From positions 581,165-645,164 of the forward strand of contig NZ_JAPELL010000001.1 of NCBI RefSeq assembly GCF_026094475.1: 64,000 nucleotides of DNA, written 5' to 3'. The position numbers and the translations under genes were made by a program. Of this stretch, positions 27,056 to 36,366 are shown piece after piece. The stretch comes from Homoserinimonas sedimenticola (GTDB taxonomy: Bacteria; Actinomycetota; Actinomycetes; Actinomycetales; Microbacteriaceae). The first letter of the stretch is position 1, and each line of letters starts with the position of its first letter. A model generated the notes under the pieces. The model searched no databases. It worked only from the letters and a program-made list of their open reading frames with translations, and was not told the origin of the DNA.

Positions 27056-28528
27056 TCAGAAGCCGCCGAAGGTCCAACGACCGGCGAGCATGGTGCCGGC
27101 AACGGGAAACGTGCGGAGGGCATCCGCCCCCGCCGCCAGCGGATCGGAGTCGAGCACGACGAGGTCGGCCACCTCTCCCGCCGCGATCGACGAGCGCACC
27201 GACGCGTCGAGAGCCTCGCGCGTTGTTATCGCCTGCTCCGGATGCCACGGCTCACGCCCGTCGCGAGAGCGCCCCACCGCCGCCGCGATCGTCACCCACG
27301 GGTCGAGCGGCGCGACGGGCGCGTCGGAACCGAGGAGCAGCGTCGCGCCCGAGTCGAGAAGGGAACGCAGCATGAAGGCACGCTCCGTGCGGCCGCGCCA
27401 GTGCCTGTCGGCGATGTCCCTGTCGTCCATCGCGTGCTCGGGCTGCACACTCGCCTGGATGCCCAGACGGCCGAAGCGTTCAAGGTCGTCGACGGTGAGC
27501 AGCTGGGCGTGCTCGACGCGCGCGCCTCGCATCCCCAGATCCTCGAATACATCGAGCATGAGGTGGTTGGCGTGGTCGCCGATCGCGTGCACCGTCGCGA
27601 TGATGCCTGCATCGAGCGAACGGCGCAGCAGCGGCCTCAACTGCTCGGGCGGCACCGTGAGCAAGCCGAAGGGGTTCTCATCGGGGGCGAGCCCCGGATA
27701 GGCGTCGAAGCAGTATGCGGTGCGCGTGCCGAGCGAGCCGTCCGTGAGGATCTTGTGCCGACCGACCGTCAACAGCTCCCCGAGGCGCTGCCCGGTCTTC
27801 AGGCCCATCTCGATCGCCCGCTCAATGTCCTGCGTGTAGATGCCGAACTCGACCCGGAGGGTGTCGAGGCCTGCGGCCATGCGACGCTGCCAGGCGTCGA
27901 GGTTCCACGTCATCTCGAGATCGACGACGCCGACGACACCGCGAGCCGCAGCATCCGCCGCCGCCTCGGCTACCCACGCATCGAGCACCTCGTCGGGCAC
28001 CTGGTTGACCCGCCGCTCGATCTCGAAGGCGGGCTCCTCACGGAACACCCCCGTCGGATGCCCCGCGAGGCCGTAGCGCTCAAGGGCAGCCGTGTTGAGC
28101 CAGGTGGCGTGCAGGTCAAAACTGATGACGACGACGGGGATGCTCGGGCTCGCGGCATCCAGATCGCCCAGATTGGGGGCGTCATCCCAGACGCCGTCGC
28201 GGAACCCGTTGGCGACGAAGGTCAGGGGTTCGCCATCCGGGCCGAGGGACGGGCCCTGCTCACGAAGGGCGGCCGCGACCATGCCCGCAGCCTCCCGCGC
28301 CGACATCGCCGACGAGACGTCGAGGCGGTGGGTCGCGAGCGCCCACTGGTTCATGTGGATATGGTTGTCCCACAGACCGGGGGCTACCCAACGCCCCTCG
28401 AGGTCGATGCCACCGGCGCGCTGCTCCCCCACCGTCACGATGCGGCCGTCCATGATCTCGATGTCGACGGGTTCGCCCTCAGAGCCCACGACCCGCGCAT
28501 TGCGCAGGACCACTGATGCCGCGCTCAC
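27056..28528 (-). CDS. Amidohydrolase family protein (YtcJ-like)
   Basis: A 490-residue metal-dependent hydrolase of the amidohydrolase superfamily, YtcJ-like group. N-terminal beta-sandwich strands (LRNARVVGSEG), metal ligands His56 and His58 in DNHIHM, further ligands around ATVHAIGDHANH and the late Asp in GSDAPVAPLDPW; a C-terminal segment completes the sandwich. Members hydrolyse amides of varied substrates. Its GTG overlaps the PaiB-like stop (GTGA), and the peptide transporter follows 178 bases downstream, so cooperation in degrading an imported amide or acylated amino acid is possible but unproven. Confidence 0.88.
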   Translation of the reverse strand: MSAASVVLRNARVVGSEGEPVDIEIMDGRIVTVGEQRAGGIDLEGRWVAPGLWDNHIHMNQWALATHRLDVSSAMSAREAAGMVAAALREQGPSLGPDGEPLTFVANGFRDGVWDDAPNLGDLDAASPSIPVVVISFDLHATWLNTAALERYGLAGHPTGVFREEPAFEIERRVNQVPDEVLDAWVAEAAADAAARGVVGVVDLEMTWNLDAWQRRMAAGLDTLRVEFGIYTQDIERAIEMGLKTGQRLGELLTVGRHKILTDGSLGTRTAYCFDAYPGLAPDENPFGLLTVPPEQLRPLLRRSLDAGIIATVHAIGDHANHLMLDVFEDLGMRGARVEHAQLLTVDDLERFGRLGIQASVQPEHAMDDRDIADRHWRGRTERAFMLRSLLDSGATLLLGSDAPVAPLDPWVTIAAAVGRSRDGREPWHPEQAITTREALDASVRSSIAAGEVADLVVLDSDPLAAGADALRTFPVAGTMLAGRWTFGGF

Positions 28529-29154
28529 GCGTCTGCTCCCGCGCCCCCGTGCACTCGGCGCATCTCAGCGGCCAGTTCGGTGCTCGAATAGTGCTCGCCG
28601 TGGGCGAGATTGTCGATGACGGAGTCGACGACCACGTCGGGCTTGTCCTGGCTGAGCTTCGCCCTCGCTTCGAAACGCGTGACAACGAGACGGAAACCGG
28701 CCGTGCCGGAGACGATCTTGCGGCCGTATTCCTCGTTGTCCTCGAGAAGCTTGGGGTGCGGCACGGAGTCTTCGAAGTGGTGCACGAGCTCGGTCAGTAC
28801 GCGCCAGTTCTCCTCGTCGCTGAGGATCTCGGGGGTGCCGTAGAGGTGGGCCGTGACGTGGTTCCACGTCGGGACGGCGGGCCCGTCGCCATACCAGCTC
28901 GGCGAGACGTAGCCGTGGGGCCCTTGGATGATCACGAGCACCTCGTGCTGGCCCAGCTCGAGGGCCCGGTCGTCGGGGCGCCCGACATGACTGACGATGC
29001 TGATCTCGTCGCGGTCCTCCTCGAGCACGACGGGATAGTGCGACGCGACGAGGCCCTTGGCAGTGTTCGAGACGATCGTCGCCCAGGGGTTCTCCCGGAT
29101 GAGGCGCTTGACCTCCTCGGGGTCCTTCATGATGTAGTGCGGCGTGTGCCTCAT
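28525..29154 (-). CDS. PaiB-like FMN-binding split-barrel protein
   Basis: A 209-residue protein with the PaiB (FMN-binding negative transcriptional regulator) layout: MRHTPHYIMKDPEEVKRLIRENPW start, HYPVVLEE, VLVIIQGPHGYVSPSWYG and VPTWNHVTAHLYG, typical of this split barrel. Characterised PaiB acts in Bacillus sporulation and degradative-enzyme control; in actinobacteria it may simply be a flavin-dependent enzyme. A longer open frame upstream is low-complexity and overlaps the glycosylase gene, so the ATG at 29154 was chosen. Confidence 0.87.
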   Translation of the reverse strand: MRHTPHYIMKDPEEVKRLIRENPWATIVSNTAKGLVASHYPVVLEEDRDEISIVSHVGRPDDRALELGQHEVLVIIQGPHGYVSPSWYGDGPAVPTWNHVTAHLYGTPEILSDEENWRVLTELVHHFEDSVPHPKLLEDNEEYGRKIVSGTAGFRLVVTRFEARAKLSQDKPDVVVDSVIDNLAHGEHYSSTELAAEMRRVHGGAGADA

Positions 29155-29179
29155 GGTGCCTCTCGTCGTCTCAGTGATG

Positions 29180-30202
29180 TCAGACCTGGCAACGGGGGCA
29201 CCAGTACAGCTTGCGCCCCGCCGCGATCTCCATTGCGATGTTGGTGCCGCAGGTGCGGCACGGTTCCCCCTCGCGATGGTAGACCCAGTGGCGGTCGTCC
29301 CTGCTCGCAAGGGCTGCTCGGTATGCCTCACCCTCGAGTCCGTCGATCGTCATCATCTGGCCGGTCTCGACCCCGATCGTGAGCAGATGTACCCAGTCGC
29401 GCCACAGCTCACGCACGAGTTCCTCCGGCACAACCTTGCCGGGCGTGTGGGGGTCGAGCTGGGCCCGATACAGCAACTCGGCGCGATAGACGTTGCCGAT
29501 GCCGCTCACGACCTTCTGGTCCATGAGGAGCAGGCCGATGGGGGTCGAGGTCTTCCGTACCGCGGCGACGAAGCGCTCCTCGCCCTCCTTCTGGTTCCCC
29601 ACGAGGGGATCCGGGCCGAGCTTCGCCATTGACGCGGCGACCTCCTCCGGCGTCTGCACCTCGCACGCGGTCGGCCCGCGCAGGTCGGCGACGGCGACCT
29701 CCGTCAGGAGCCGCACGCGTACTTGGCCGACCGGCTCGGGCGGGAAGGTCGCGATGTCGTCGCCCAGCCGCTCGTTCTCCGACATCCGCAACCGCGTGCG
29801 GCGCGGAGCACCGATGCTGCGCAGGCTCGCCTCGTTCTCGCCACGTGCGCCCGCGGCATCCGGAACCTCGCCCTCGAAGTCGCCCTCCGCGTCAACGAAG
29901 GTGCCGCGCATGTTGGTCTGGCCCATGCGACCGCTCGCGGATGCCGTGGTCGCGTCCGCCGTGATGTCGCCCGCAAAATCCCAGGCCCCGTAGAGGCCGA
30001 GGTGCACCCGCAGCCACAGCCCGTGGTCGAACTCGAGGAACATCTGTTTGCCCACCGCGAGGGCGTCGACCATCGTGTGGCCGTCGAGGCGCTCAGCCCC
30101 TGCCGCAAATCGCCCCTGCGGCGAGGACACGGCCACCTCGTGCCCCACGAAGTGCAGAGCGAACTGCCGCGCGATGCGGTGGACGGAATGACCCTCGGGC
30201 AT
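29180..30202 (-). CDS. Fpg/Nei family DNA glycosylase
   Basis: Base-excision repair glycosylase/AP lyase for oxidised bases. The N-terminus MPEGHSVHRIA provides the catalytic Pro (after Met removal) and Glu; the mid-region has the helix-two-turn-helix (VVSGIGNVYRAELLYRAQL) and the C-terminus a zinc finger with cysteines in CRTCG and CPRC. The PEGHS form and 340-residue length fit the Nei-type glycosylases of actinobacteria (M. tuberculosis Rv2464c). A long insertion around residues 110-150 is rich in acidic residues. Ends 9 bases before the rpiB stop region. Confidence 0.93.
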   Translation of the reverse strand: MPEGHSVHRIARQFALHFVGHEVAVSSPQGRFAAGAERLDGHTMVDALAVGKQMFLEFDHGLWLRVHLGLYGAWDFAGDITADATTASASGRMGQTNMRGTFVDAEGDFEGEVPDAAGARGENEASLRSIGAPRRTRLRMSENERLGDDIATFPPEPVGQVRVRLLTEVAVADLRGPTACEVQTPEEVAASMAKLGPDPLVGNQKEGEERFVAAVRKTSTPIGLLLMDQKVVSGIGNVYRAELLYRAQLDPHTPGKVVPEELVRELWRDWVHLLTIGVETGQMMTIDGLEGEAYRAALASRDDRHWVYHREGEPCRTCGTNIAMEIAAGRKLYWCPRCQV

Positions 30203-30211
30203 GAGCCGGCG

Positions 30212-30697
30212 CTAGACGATCTCGTGGCCGGCGATGGCCCCCGTCGTCTCATACTCGCCCAGCTGTGCGATGCGGCGAGCGTGCCGCTCCTCACCGGGGA
30301 ACGGGGTTGCGATGAACGTGTCGATGAAGGAGACGGCGTCCTCGACGGGGTGCTGACGCGCACCGATCGAGATGACGTTGGCGTCGTTGTGCTCGCGCGC
30401 GAGCTCCGCCGTTGCCGTGCTCCAAACGAGGGCGGCGCGGATGCCCGTGACCTTGTTCGCCGCGATCTGCTCGCCGTTGCCCGAGCCCCCGAAGACCACC
30501 CCGAGCGCCTCGACCCCCGCGGCCCGGTCGCGCGCGACCGCACGGGCGGCGTTGATGCAGAACGACGGATAGTCGTCGAGCGCGTCGTACTCGGCGGGGC
30601 CGTGGTCGATGACCTCGTGGCCCTGCTCGCTCAGGTGCTGCTGCAGGTGACGGCTGAAGTCGAGGCCCGCATGGTCGGTGGCGATGTGGATGCGCAT
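30212..30697 (-). CDS. rpiB: Ribose-5-phosphate isomerase B
   Basis: Interconverts ribose 5-phosphate and ribulose 5-phosphate in the pentose phosphate pathway. The 161-residue protein has the RpiB start MRIHIATDHAGLD, the phosphate/anion loop GGSGNGEQIAANK with Glu76 in place of the catalytic Cys of E. coli RpiB, as in M. tuberculosis Rv2465c, and RARxH-like DANVISIGAR. Lies 9 bases upstream of the glycosylase gene and probably shares its transcript. Confidence 0.96.
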   Translation of the reverse strand: MRIHIATDHAGLDFSRHLQQHLSEQGHEVIDHGPAEYDALDDYPSFCINAARAVARDRAAGVEALGVVFGGSGNGEQIAANKVTGIRAALVWSTATAELAREHNDANVISIGARQHPVEDAVSFIDTFIATPFPGEERHARRIAQLGEYETTGAIAGHEIV

Positions 30698-30738
30698 CCG
30701 TTCAGTTTAGAAGCGCCGCGGCATCCGTCTCACGCAGC

Positions 30739-31365
30739 TCAGTCGAACTGCGGGTCGCGGGTGCGAGAGCGCTTGAGCTCGAAGAATCCGTCGTAGGCGG
30801 CGACTGCGACGACGCCATCCCACAGCTTCGCGGCCTCCTCGCCCTTGGGCGCGGGCGAGATCACGGGGCCGAAGAAAGCGATGTCCCCGACCGCGATCAC
30901 GGGGGTGCCGACATCCTGACCCACGCGACCAATCCCCTCCGCGTGGCTCGCGCGCAGCTGCGGCTCATACTCCTGCGTGTCGGCGTGCGCGATGAGGGCG
31001 GCATCGAGTCCGACCTCGGCGAGCGCCTCGGCCATGACGGTGTCGACGTCAGTCGAACCTCCGGGGTGGATGCGCGTGCCGAGAGCGTCGTAGAGCGGCT
31101 TGACCGCCTCCTCGCCCTCAGTCTCGGCGACGGCAGCGACGAGTCGCGCGTAGCGCAACGCACGAGGAAGGAACTGCTTGTAGAAGTCGGGCAGGTCCTC
31201 CTTGTCCTCGTTGAGCACGGCGAGGCTCATGATGTGCCAGTGCACGTCGAGCGCGCGCAACGTCGCCACCTCGTCCAGCCAACGGCTTGTCATCCAGGCC
31301 CAGGGGCAGGAGGGGTCGAACCAGAAGTCGACGCGGGTGGGAGTTGCGGTGCTCGTGTCGGTCAT
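30739..31365 (-). CDS. Mycothiol-dependent nitroreductase-like protein (Rv2466c family, DsbA fold)
   Basis: A 208-residue thioredoxin/DsbA-fold protein resembling M. tuberculosis Rv2466c, a mycothiol-dependent reductase induced under oxidative stress. The active site reads DPSCPWAW, retaining the first Cys but having Ala where the Rv2466c motif CPWC has the second. The cis-Pro region is VGTPVIAVGDIAFFGPV. The open frame continues upstream but the ATG at 31365 matches the family start. Adjacent to rpiB and pepN, the same arrangement as in M. tuberculosis. Confidence 0.9.
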   Translation of the reverse strand: MTDTSTATPTRVDFWFDPSCPWAWMTSRWLDEVATLRALDVHWHIMSLAVLNEDKEDLPDFYKQFLPRALRYARLVAAVAETEGEEAVKPLYDALGTRIHPGGSTDVDTVMAEALAEVGLDAALIAHADTQEYEPQLRASHAEGIGRVGQDVGTPVIAVGDIAFFGPVISPAPKGEEAAKLWDGVVAVAAYDGFFELKRSRTRDPQFD

Positions 31366-31497
31366 GGCGACCACGCTAATGGCCTCGGGCGAATCACCAC
31401 ACCGCCCCTGCCTGACAAGCACCTCAATCCTCTGGAATTCGCGCCCCGGCGGGCGCACACTGGAAGAAGCGCAGGCGTCTCGAGGCGGAGGTGGCTC

Positions 31498-32229
31498 ATG
31501 ACCGGATTGACGGGATTCAGGAACCAGAGCGAGTGGGACGTGCCCGGCGGGATGCCGGTGCTCTCCCGGGGACGGCACCGACGCCCCAGGCAGGGAGCCT
31601 GCTTCATGGAGTTCGCCTCCTACCTCGCGGGGGAACCGTGGAGCGATCACCCCGCGTGCACGCATCCGCTTCTCGCATTTCTCGCGCGCGGCGTCAACGA
31701 CTTCACGAGTGACAGTGCACGCCAGGCGCTCGCTCGCCACATCCCCTCCGTCGTCGGTCTCACGGGCGCGTCGCCGCTGATCGATCCGGCGATCACCCTT
31801 CGCGCGGCCGTGACTCCGCTTGCCTCCGTTGCCGAGACGCGGCAGCGGGCACTCGCTGTGGGCGTGCTCTCCTGCCGTTCCGCGCTCGAGGATGCGGGGC
31901 AGGAGACTCCGAGGTCTGCGGAGCTCCTGAAGCAGGCTGAGCGCGTCGCGCCGCTCGCGATGGCGTGGGCGCGAGACTTCACGGCGAGCGTCCCCACCTT
32001 TCGGCGGCCGGTCTCCTTCTCTCGGCGTGGCCGCGCCATCATCAGCACGGCGGTCCTGGGCGCTGCCGAGGCCTGCGTCTCCGATCCGGATGCCCTCCTG
32101 CGCAGCATGCTGCTGGGCGCGATCGCCGACACGGAGGAATTGGTCCGCGAGGAGATCGTGCGGGGTGAGGAGCAGCGGATGCAGGACCCCGTGGACTCCG
32201 AGGTGCGTGCGGCAGCGAGCATCCGCTGA
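31498..32229 (+). CDS. Conserved hypothetical protein
   Basis: A 243-residue protein without signal peptide or membrane helices. The N-terminal part has a distinctive stretch (GRHRRPRQGACFMEFASYLA, then GEPWSDHPACTHPLLAFLAR) with two cysteines and several histidines, and the rest is predicted to be mostly helical. I recognise it only as an actinobacterial conserved family of unknown function. The ATG at 31498 follows CGGAGG. It is transcribed away from the Rv2466c-like gene and towards pepN. Confidence 0.75.
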   Translation: MTGLTGFRNQSEWDVPGGMPVLSRGRHRRPRQGACFMEFASYLAGEPWSDHPACTHPLLAFLARGVNDFTSDSARQALARHIPSVVGLTGASPLIDPAITLRAAVTPLASVAETRQRALAVGVLSCRSALEDAGQETPRSAELLKQAERVAPLAMAWARDFTASVPTFRRPVSFSRRGRAIISTAVLGAAEACVSDPDALLRSMLLGAIADTEELVREEIVRGEEQRMQDPVDSEVRAAASIR

Positions 32230-32336
32230 CGGGTCCGGTTTAGGCTGAACGGCGACGCGCGACGATCTCGCGCGGCCCGGGCGAGCCCCGGGCCCATCGG
32301 TACCGGCCAGTCGCCACACAATGAAGGAGCCCCGCC

Positions 32337-34874
32337 ATGCCCGGAGACAACCTCACCCGCCTCGAGGCCCAGGAGCGCAGCGCCCTCCTCGCCGTCGACT
32401 CCTACGATGTCGCGCTAGACCTGACGACGGGAGCGGAGACGTTCCGCAGCACGACGACGGTCGTCTTCGAGGCGGAGGCCGGAGCATCCACCTTCATCGA
32501 CGCGATCACCCGCGAGGTGCACAGCATCACGCTCAACGGGGAGAGCGTGGATGTCGCGGCCGCCGACGGACTGCGAATCCAGCTGGACGGGCTCGCGGAG
32601 CGCAACGAGCTCACGATCGTCGCCGACATGGAGTACACCAACACGGGCGAGGGCCTGCACCGTTTCGTGGACCCCGTCGACGGGGAGGTCTACCTGTACT
32701 CCCAGTTCGAGGTGCCGGACAGCCGCCGCGTCTACCCCGTCTTCGAGCAGCCCGACCTCAAGGCCACGTTCACCTTCACGATCACGGCGCCCGCGACGTG
32801 GCAGGTAGTGAGCAACTCGCCCACCCCCGAGCCAGAGATCGACGGCGAAACGGGCACGTGGCGCTTCTCCCCCACCCCCCGCATCTCCTCCTACATCACG
32901 GCGATCGTCGCGGGTCCCTACGACGTCGTGCGCAGCGAGCTCACGAGCCGCGATGGCCGCACCATCCCGCTCGGTGTCTTCTGCCGTCGCTCGCTGCGCG
33001 AGTTCCTCGACGCCGACTACATCTTCGAGAAGACCCGACAGGGCTTCGAGTACTACGAGGAGAAGTTCGACTACGCCTACCCCTTCGAGAAATACGACCA
33101 GCTCTTCGTGCCCGAGTTCAACGCGGGTGCGATGGAGAACGCGGGCTGCGTGACCTTCACCGAGACCTACGTCTTCCGCAGCAAGGTCACCGACGCCATC
33201 AAGGAGCGTCGTGTCGTCACGATCCTCCACGAGCTGGCCCACATGTGGTTCGGCGACCTCGTGACCATGAAGTGGTGGAACGACCTGTGGCTCAACGAGT
33301 CCTTCGCCGAGTGGGCGTCGACGATCGCGACGGCCGAAGCGACCGAGTGGACGGAGGCATGGACGACCTTCCAGGCCATGGAGAAGAGCTGGGCCTACCG
33401 CCAGGACCAGCTCCCCTCGACGCACCCCGTCGTCGCGACGATCAATGACCTTGAAGACGTGCAGGTCAACTTCGATGGCATCACCTATGCCAAGGGCGGC
33501 TCTGTGCTCAAGCAGCTCGTCGCCTGGGTCGGCGAGGAGGCCTTCTTCGCGGGTGTCGCCGCCTACTTCAAGAAGCACGCCTTCGGCAACACCGAGCTCG
33601 TCGACCTGCTCACGGAGCTGGAGACGACGAGCGGGCGCGACCTCACCGAGTGGTCGAAGCTGTGGCTCGAGACCTCGGGCGTCAATACCCTGCGCCCCGA
33701 GATCGAGACGGACGCAGACGGGGTCATCACGTCCTTCGCTGTGCTGCAGTCAGCTCCCGAGGACTACCCGACCATCCGTCCGCACCGCCTCGCGATCGGC
33801 CTCTACGAGCTCGAGGGTGAGTCGCTCACAAGGGCGCACCGCGTCGAGATCGACGTCGACGGGGAGCGCACGGATGTCGCGGCTCTCGTCGGCCAGAAGA
33901 AGCCCGCCCTCGTGCTCATCAACGACGACGACCTCGCCTACGCCAAGATCCGTCTCGACGAGGACTCGCTCGAGGCAGCGATCGCGCACCTCAGCAGCAT
34001 CGAGAACCCGCTCGCGCGCGCGATCGTGTGGGGTTCGGTGTGGGATTCGACGCGGGATGCCGAGACGAAGGCGAGCGACTACGTGCGGCTCGTGCTCGGC
34101 AACATCGCGAGCGAGACCGAGTCGACGACCATCCGCACGACCCTGACGCAGCTGCTGACGACGGCCCGCATGTATGTCGACCCGGCGACCCGCGCCGAGA
34201 CGATCGAGCTCGTCGGCACGGAGCTATGGCGGCTCGCGCAGGACGCGGCACCGGGCTCCGACGCCCAGTTCCAGTTCGTCAAGTTCTTCGCGGCCATCGC
34301 GTCGACGCAGGACCACGCATCCGTGCTCCGCGACCTGCGGGAGGGCGCGATAACGCTCGAAGGTCTCGAGATCGACACAGACCTCTCGTGGGAGCTCCTC
34401 GAGGGTCTCGTGCTGAACGGCGCCGCGGGCGAGGAGGAGATCGCCGCAGCCCTCGAAGCCGACAACACGGCCAACGGTCAGCAGGCCGCGGCTCGCGCCC
34501 GGGCGACGATTCCGACCGAGGAGGCAAAGCTCGCGGCATTCGCGTCGATCGTCGACGACGACAGCGTGCCCAACATGATCGTGCGCCACACGGGCATGGG
34601 TGTGCAGCACGTCAACGACCCTGCGTCGCTCGAGCCCCTCGTCGAGCGCTATTTCTCGAGCCTCACCACGCTGTGGGAGTCGCGCAGCTACGGCATCGCC
34701 TCGGCGCTCATCGTCGGGCTCTACCCGACGCCGCTGGCCTCACGCGAGCTGGCGGATGCCACGCGCGCCTGGCTTGCCGACAACCCCGAGATCCCGGCAC
34801 TGCGTCGCCTCGTGGTCGAGAACCTCGACGGTGTCGACCGGGCGCTGCGGGTGCAGGAGCGCGACGCGCGCTGA
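32337..34874 (+). CDS. pepN: Aminopeptidase N (M1 family)
   Basis: Zinc metallopeptidase that removes N-terminal residues from peptides in the cytoplasm. The 845-residue protein has an N-terminal beta-sandwich, the exopeptidase motif GAMEN near residue 264, the zinc motif HELAHMWFG near 298 with the third ligand Glu in NESFAEW, and a C-terminal ERAP1-like helical domain. Length is standard. The start MPGDNLTRLEAQERS follows AGGAG. The downstream MscS gene begins 14 bases after its stop. Confidence 0.97.
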   Translation: MPGDNLTRLEAQERSALLAVDSYDVALDLTTGAETFRSTTTVVFEAEAGASTFIDAITREVHSITLNGESVDVAAADGLRIQLDGLAERNELTIVADMEYTNTGEGLHRFVDPVDGEVYLYSQFEVPDSRRVYPVFEQPDLKATFTFTITAPATWQVVSNSPTPEPEIDGETGTWRFSPTPRISSYITAIVAGPYDVVRSELTSRDGRTIPLGVFCRRSLREFLDADYIFEKTRQGFEYYEEKFDYAYPFEKYDQLFVPEFNAGAMENAGCVTFTETYVFRSKVTDAIKERRVVTILHELAHMWFGDLVTMKWWNDLWLNESFAEWASTIATAEATEWTEAWTTFQAMEKSWAYRQDQLPSTHPVVATINDLEDVQVNFDGITYAKGGSVLKQLVAWVGEEAFFAGVAAYFKKHAFGNTELVDLLTELETTSGRDLTEWSKLWLETSGVNTLRPEIETDADGVITSFAVLQSAPEDYPTIRPHRLAIGLYELEGESLTRAHRVEIDVDGERTDVAALVGQKKPALVLINDDDLAYAKIRLDEDSLEAAIAHLSSIENPLARAIVWGSVWDSTRDAETKASDYVRLVLGNIASETESTTIRTTLTQLLTTARMYVDPATRAETIELVGTELWRLAQDAAPGSDAQFQFVKFFAAIASTQDHASVLRDLREGAITLEGLEIDTDLSWELLEGLVLNGAAGEEEIAAALEADNTANGQQAAARARATIPTEEAKLAAFASIVDDDSVPNMIVRHTGMGVQHVNDPASLEPLVERYFSSLTTLWESRSYGIASALIVGLYPTPLASRELADATRAWLADNPEIPALRRLVVENLDGVDRALRVQERDAR

Positions 34875-34887
34875 CGCAGGGCCAGAC

Positions 34888-35892
34888 GTGAGCGGGGTGG
34901 ACTGGGCTGCCTTCTGGGCGGGCGTGCTGGCGTTCGTCGACGCCTGGCAGGTGCCGCTCAAGGTGCTACTCATCATGGCGGGGGCCATCGTGTTGCGATG
35001 GCTCCTCCTCCGCGTCATCCGTCGCGTCGTGAACCGGGTCGTGCAGGGTCTCAAGGAGCGCCAGAACACCCAGGACACGCAGGACCTCGTCACCTCTCCC
35101 CTCGCGGCGGCCCGCGTCGTGCAGCGAACCCGCGCCCTCGGCACGGTACTCAACAGTGCAGTGACGGCGGTCGTCGTGATCCTCGCGGCCATCCTGCTGG
35201 TCGGGGTGCTGTTCCCCAACGCTTCGGGCGCCTTCGCGATCGTCAGCGCGGCCGTCGGCGCAGGGCTCGGTTTCGGCGCGCAGAACATCGTCAAGGATGT
35301 GCTCAACGGCATCTTCATGGTCGCCGAGGACCAGCTCGGTGTCGGTGATGTCGTCGACCTGGGGCCCGCCGTCGGTGTCGTCGAGGTGGTAGGCATCCGC
35401 GTGACGCAGATCCGCGACGTCAACGGCACTCTGTGGTTTGTGCGCAACGGCGAGATTCTCCGCGTGGGCAATCTCTCGCAGGGCTGGGCCCGCGCGATCA
35501 TCGACCTCGCCGTGCCCTATGAGGCGGATGTCGCGCTCGTGCAGGAGCGGATGCTGGCAACCGCCGTCGACATGTTCCAGAACTCGAAGTGGCGCAGTCG
35601 TATCCTTGAGCGTCCGGAGATCTGGGGCATCGAGTCGATCTCGTCGGAGGCCGTCGTCGTGCGGCTCGTGGTCAAGACCCGCTCCTCGAGCAAGGATGAT
35701 GTGGCCCGAGAGCTCCGGGCGCGCCTCAAGGCGACCCTTGATGAAATGGGGGTGCGGCTTCCGGCGCTCAACAGTGTCGTGCTCAAGGGCTACGACGGGG
35801 CGACGAATGTCGCGGGGGCGCGAACGCCGCGCACGCGCCCACTCCCCCTGCAGGAGCCCGAGAAGAAGACGCGGAGCAAGGAGCAGACATGA
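34888..35892 (+). CDS. Small-conductance mechanosensitive channel (MscS family)
   Basis: A 334-residue channel that releases solutes on hypo-osmotic shock. There are three or so N-terminal helices; the pore-lining helix reads AIVSAAVGAGLGFGAQNIVKD, followed by the beta-domain start GIFMVAEDQLGVGDVV, both hallmarks of MscS. A charged C-terminal tail ends in KKTRSKEQT. Start GTG at 34888. Its ATGA overlap with the globin gene indicates coupling. Confidence 0.94.
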   Translation: MSGVDWAAFWAGVLAFVDAWQVPLKVLLIMAGAIVLRWLLLRVIRRVVNRVVQGLKERQNTQDTQDLVTSPLAAARVVQRTRALGTVLNSAVTAVVVILAAILLVGVLFPNASGAFAIVSAAVGAGLGFGAQNIVKDVLNGIFMVAEDQLGVGDVVDLGPAVGVVEVVGIRVTQIRDVNGTLWFVRNGEILRVGNLSQGWARAIIDLAVPYEADVALVQERMLATAVDMFQNSKWRSRILERPEIWGIESISSEAVVVRLVVKTRSSSKDDVARELRARLKATLDEMGVRLPALNSVVLKGYDGATNVAGARTPRTRPLPLQEPEKKTRSKEQT

Positions 35893-36359
35893 GTGAGCAG
35901 CATCCGAGCGACATCCCCGCCGGTTCCGAGGGCCTGCGCAGCCGGGTGACTCTGCGCCGCAGCGAAAGCGGTTCGGCGGCAACGGGGAGCTTCTTCGAGC
36001 AGATCGGCGGGCACGAGACGTTCGAGAAGCTCGTGCGGGCCTTCTACGACGGGGTGCAGGGCGACCCTGTGCTCTGGCCCATGTACCCGGCCGACGACCT
36101 CGAGGGGGCCATCCAGCGCCTCACGATGTTCCTCGAGCAGTACTGGGGCGGGCCGGGCACCTACAGTGAACAGCGCGGGCACCCTCGTCTGCGCATGCGC
36201 CATGCGGGCTTCAGGGTCGGGCCGGACGCCCGCGACCGCTGGTTGAAGCACATGCGCGCAGCCCTCGACACGCTCGAGCTCAGCCCGCTCGACGATGCGA
36301 CCTTCTGGTCCTACCTCGACCGGGCGGCGCACAGCCTGCTGAACACCTTCGACGACTGA
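35889..36359 (+). CDS. Group II truncated haemoglobin
   Basis: A 156-residue trHbII (GlbO-type) globin binding haem and O2. The conserved core FFEQIGGHETFEKLVRAFY, the distal region DDLEGAIQRLTMFLEQYWGGP and the proximal His region RMRHAGFRVG are all present. An N-terminal extension of about 30 residues precedes the core. In M. tuberculosis glbO also lies a few genes from pepN. Overlaps the MscS stop by ATGA. Confidence 0.95.
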   Translation: MSEQHPSDIPAGSEGLRSRVTLRRSESGSAATGSFFEQIGGHETFEKLVRAFYDGVQGDPVLWPMYPADDLEGAIQRLTMFLEQYWGGPGTYSEQRGHPRLRMRHAGFRVGPDARDRWLKHMRAALDTLELSPLDDATFWSYLDRAAHSLLNTFDD

Positions 36360-36366
36360 GCGCCCG

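Noticed and set aside
26219-28516. 765-codon plus-strand frame opposite the binding lipoprotein and amidohydrolase genes
   Set aside because: Spans two well-supported minus-strand genes, and its translation is low-complexity Arg/Gly/Asp-rich.
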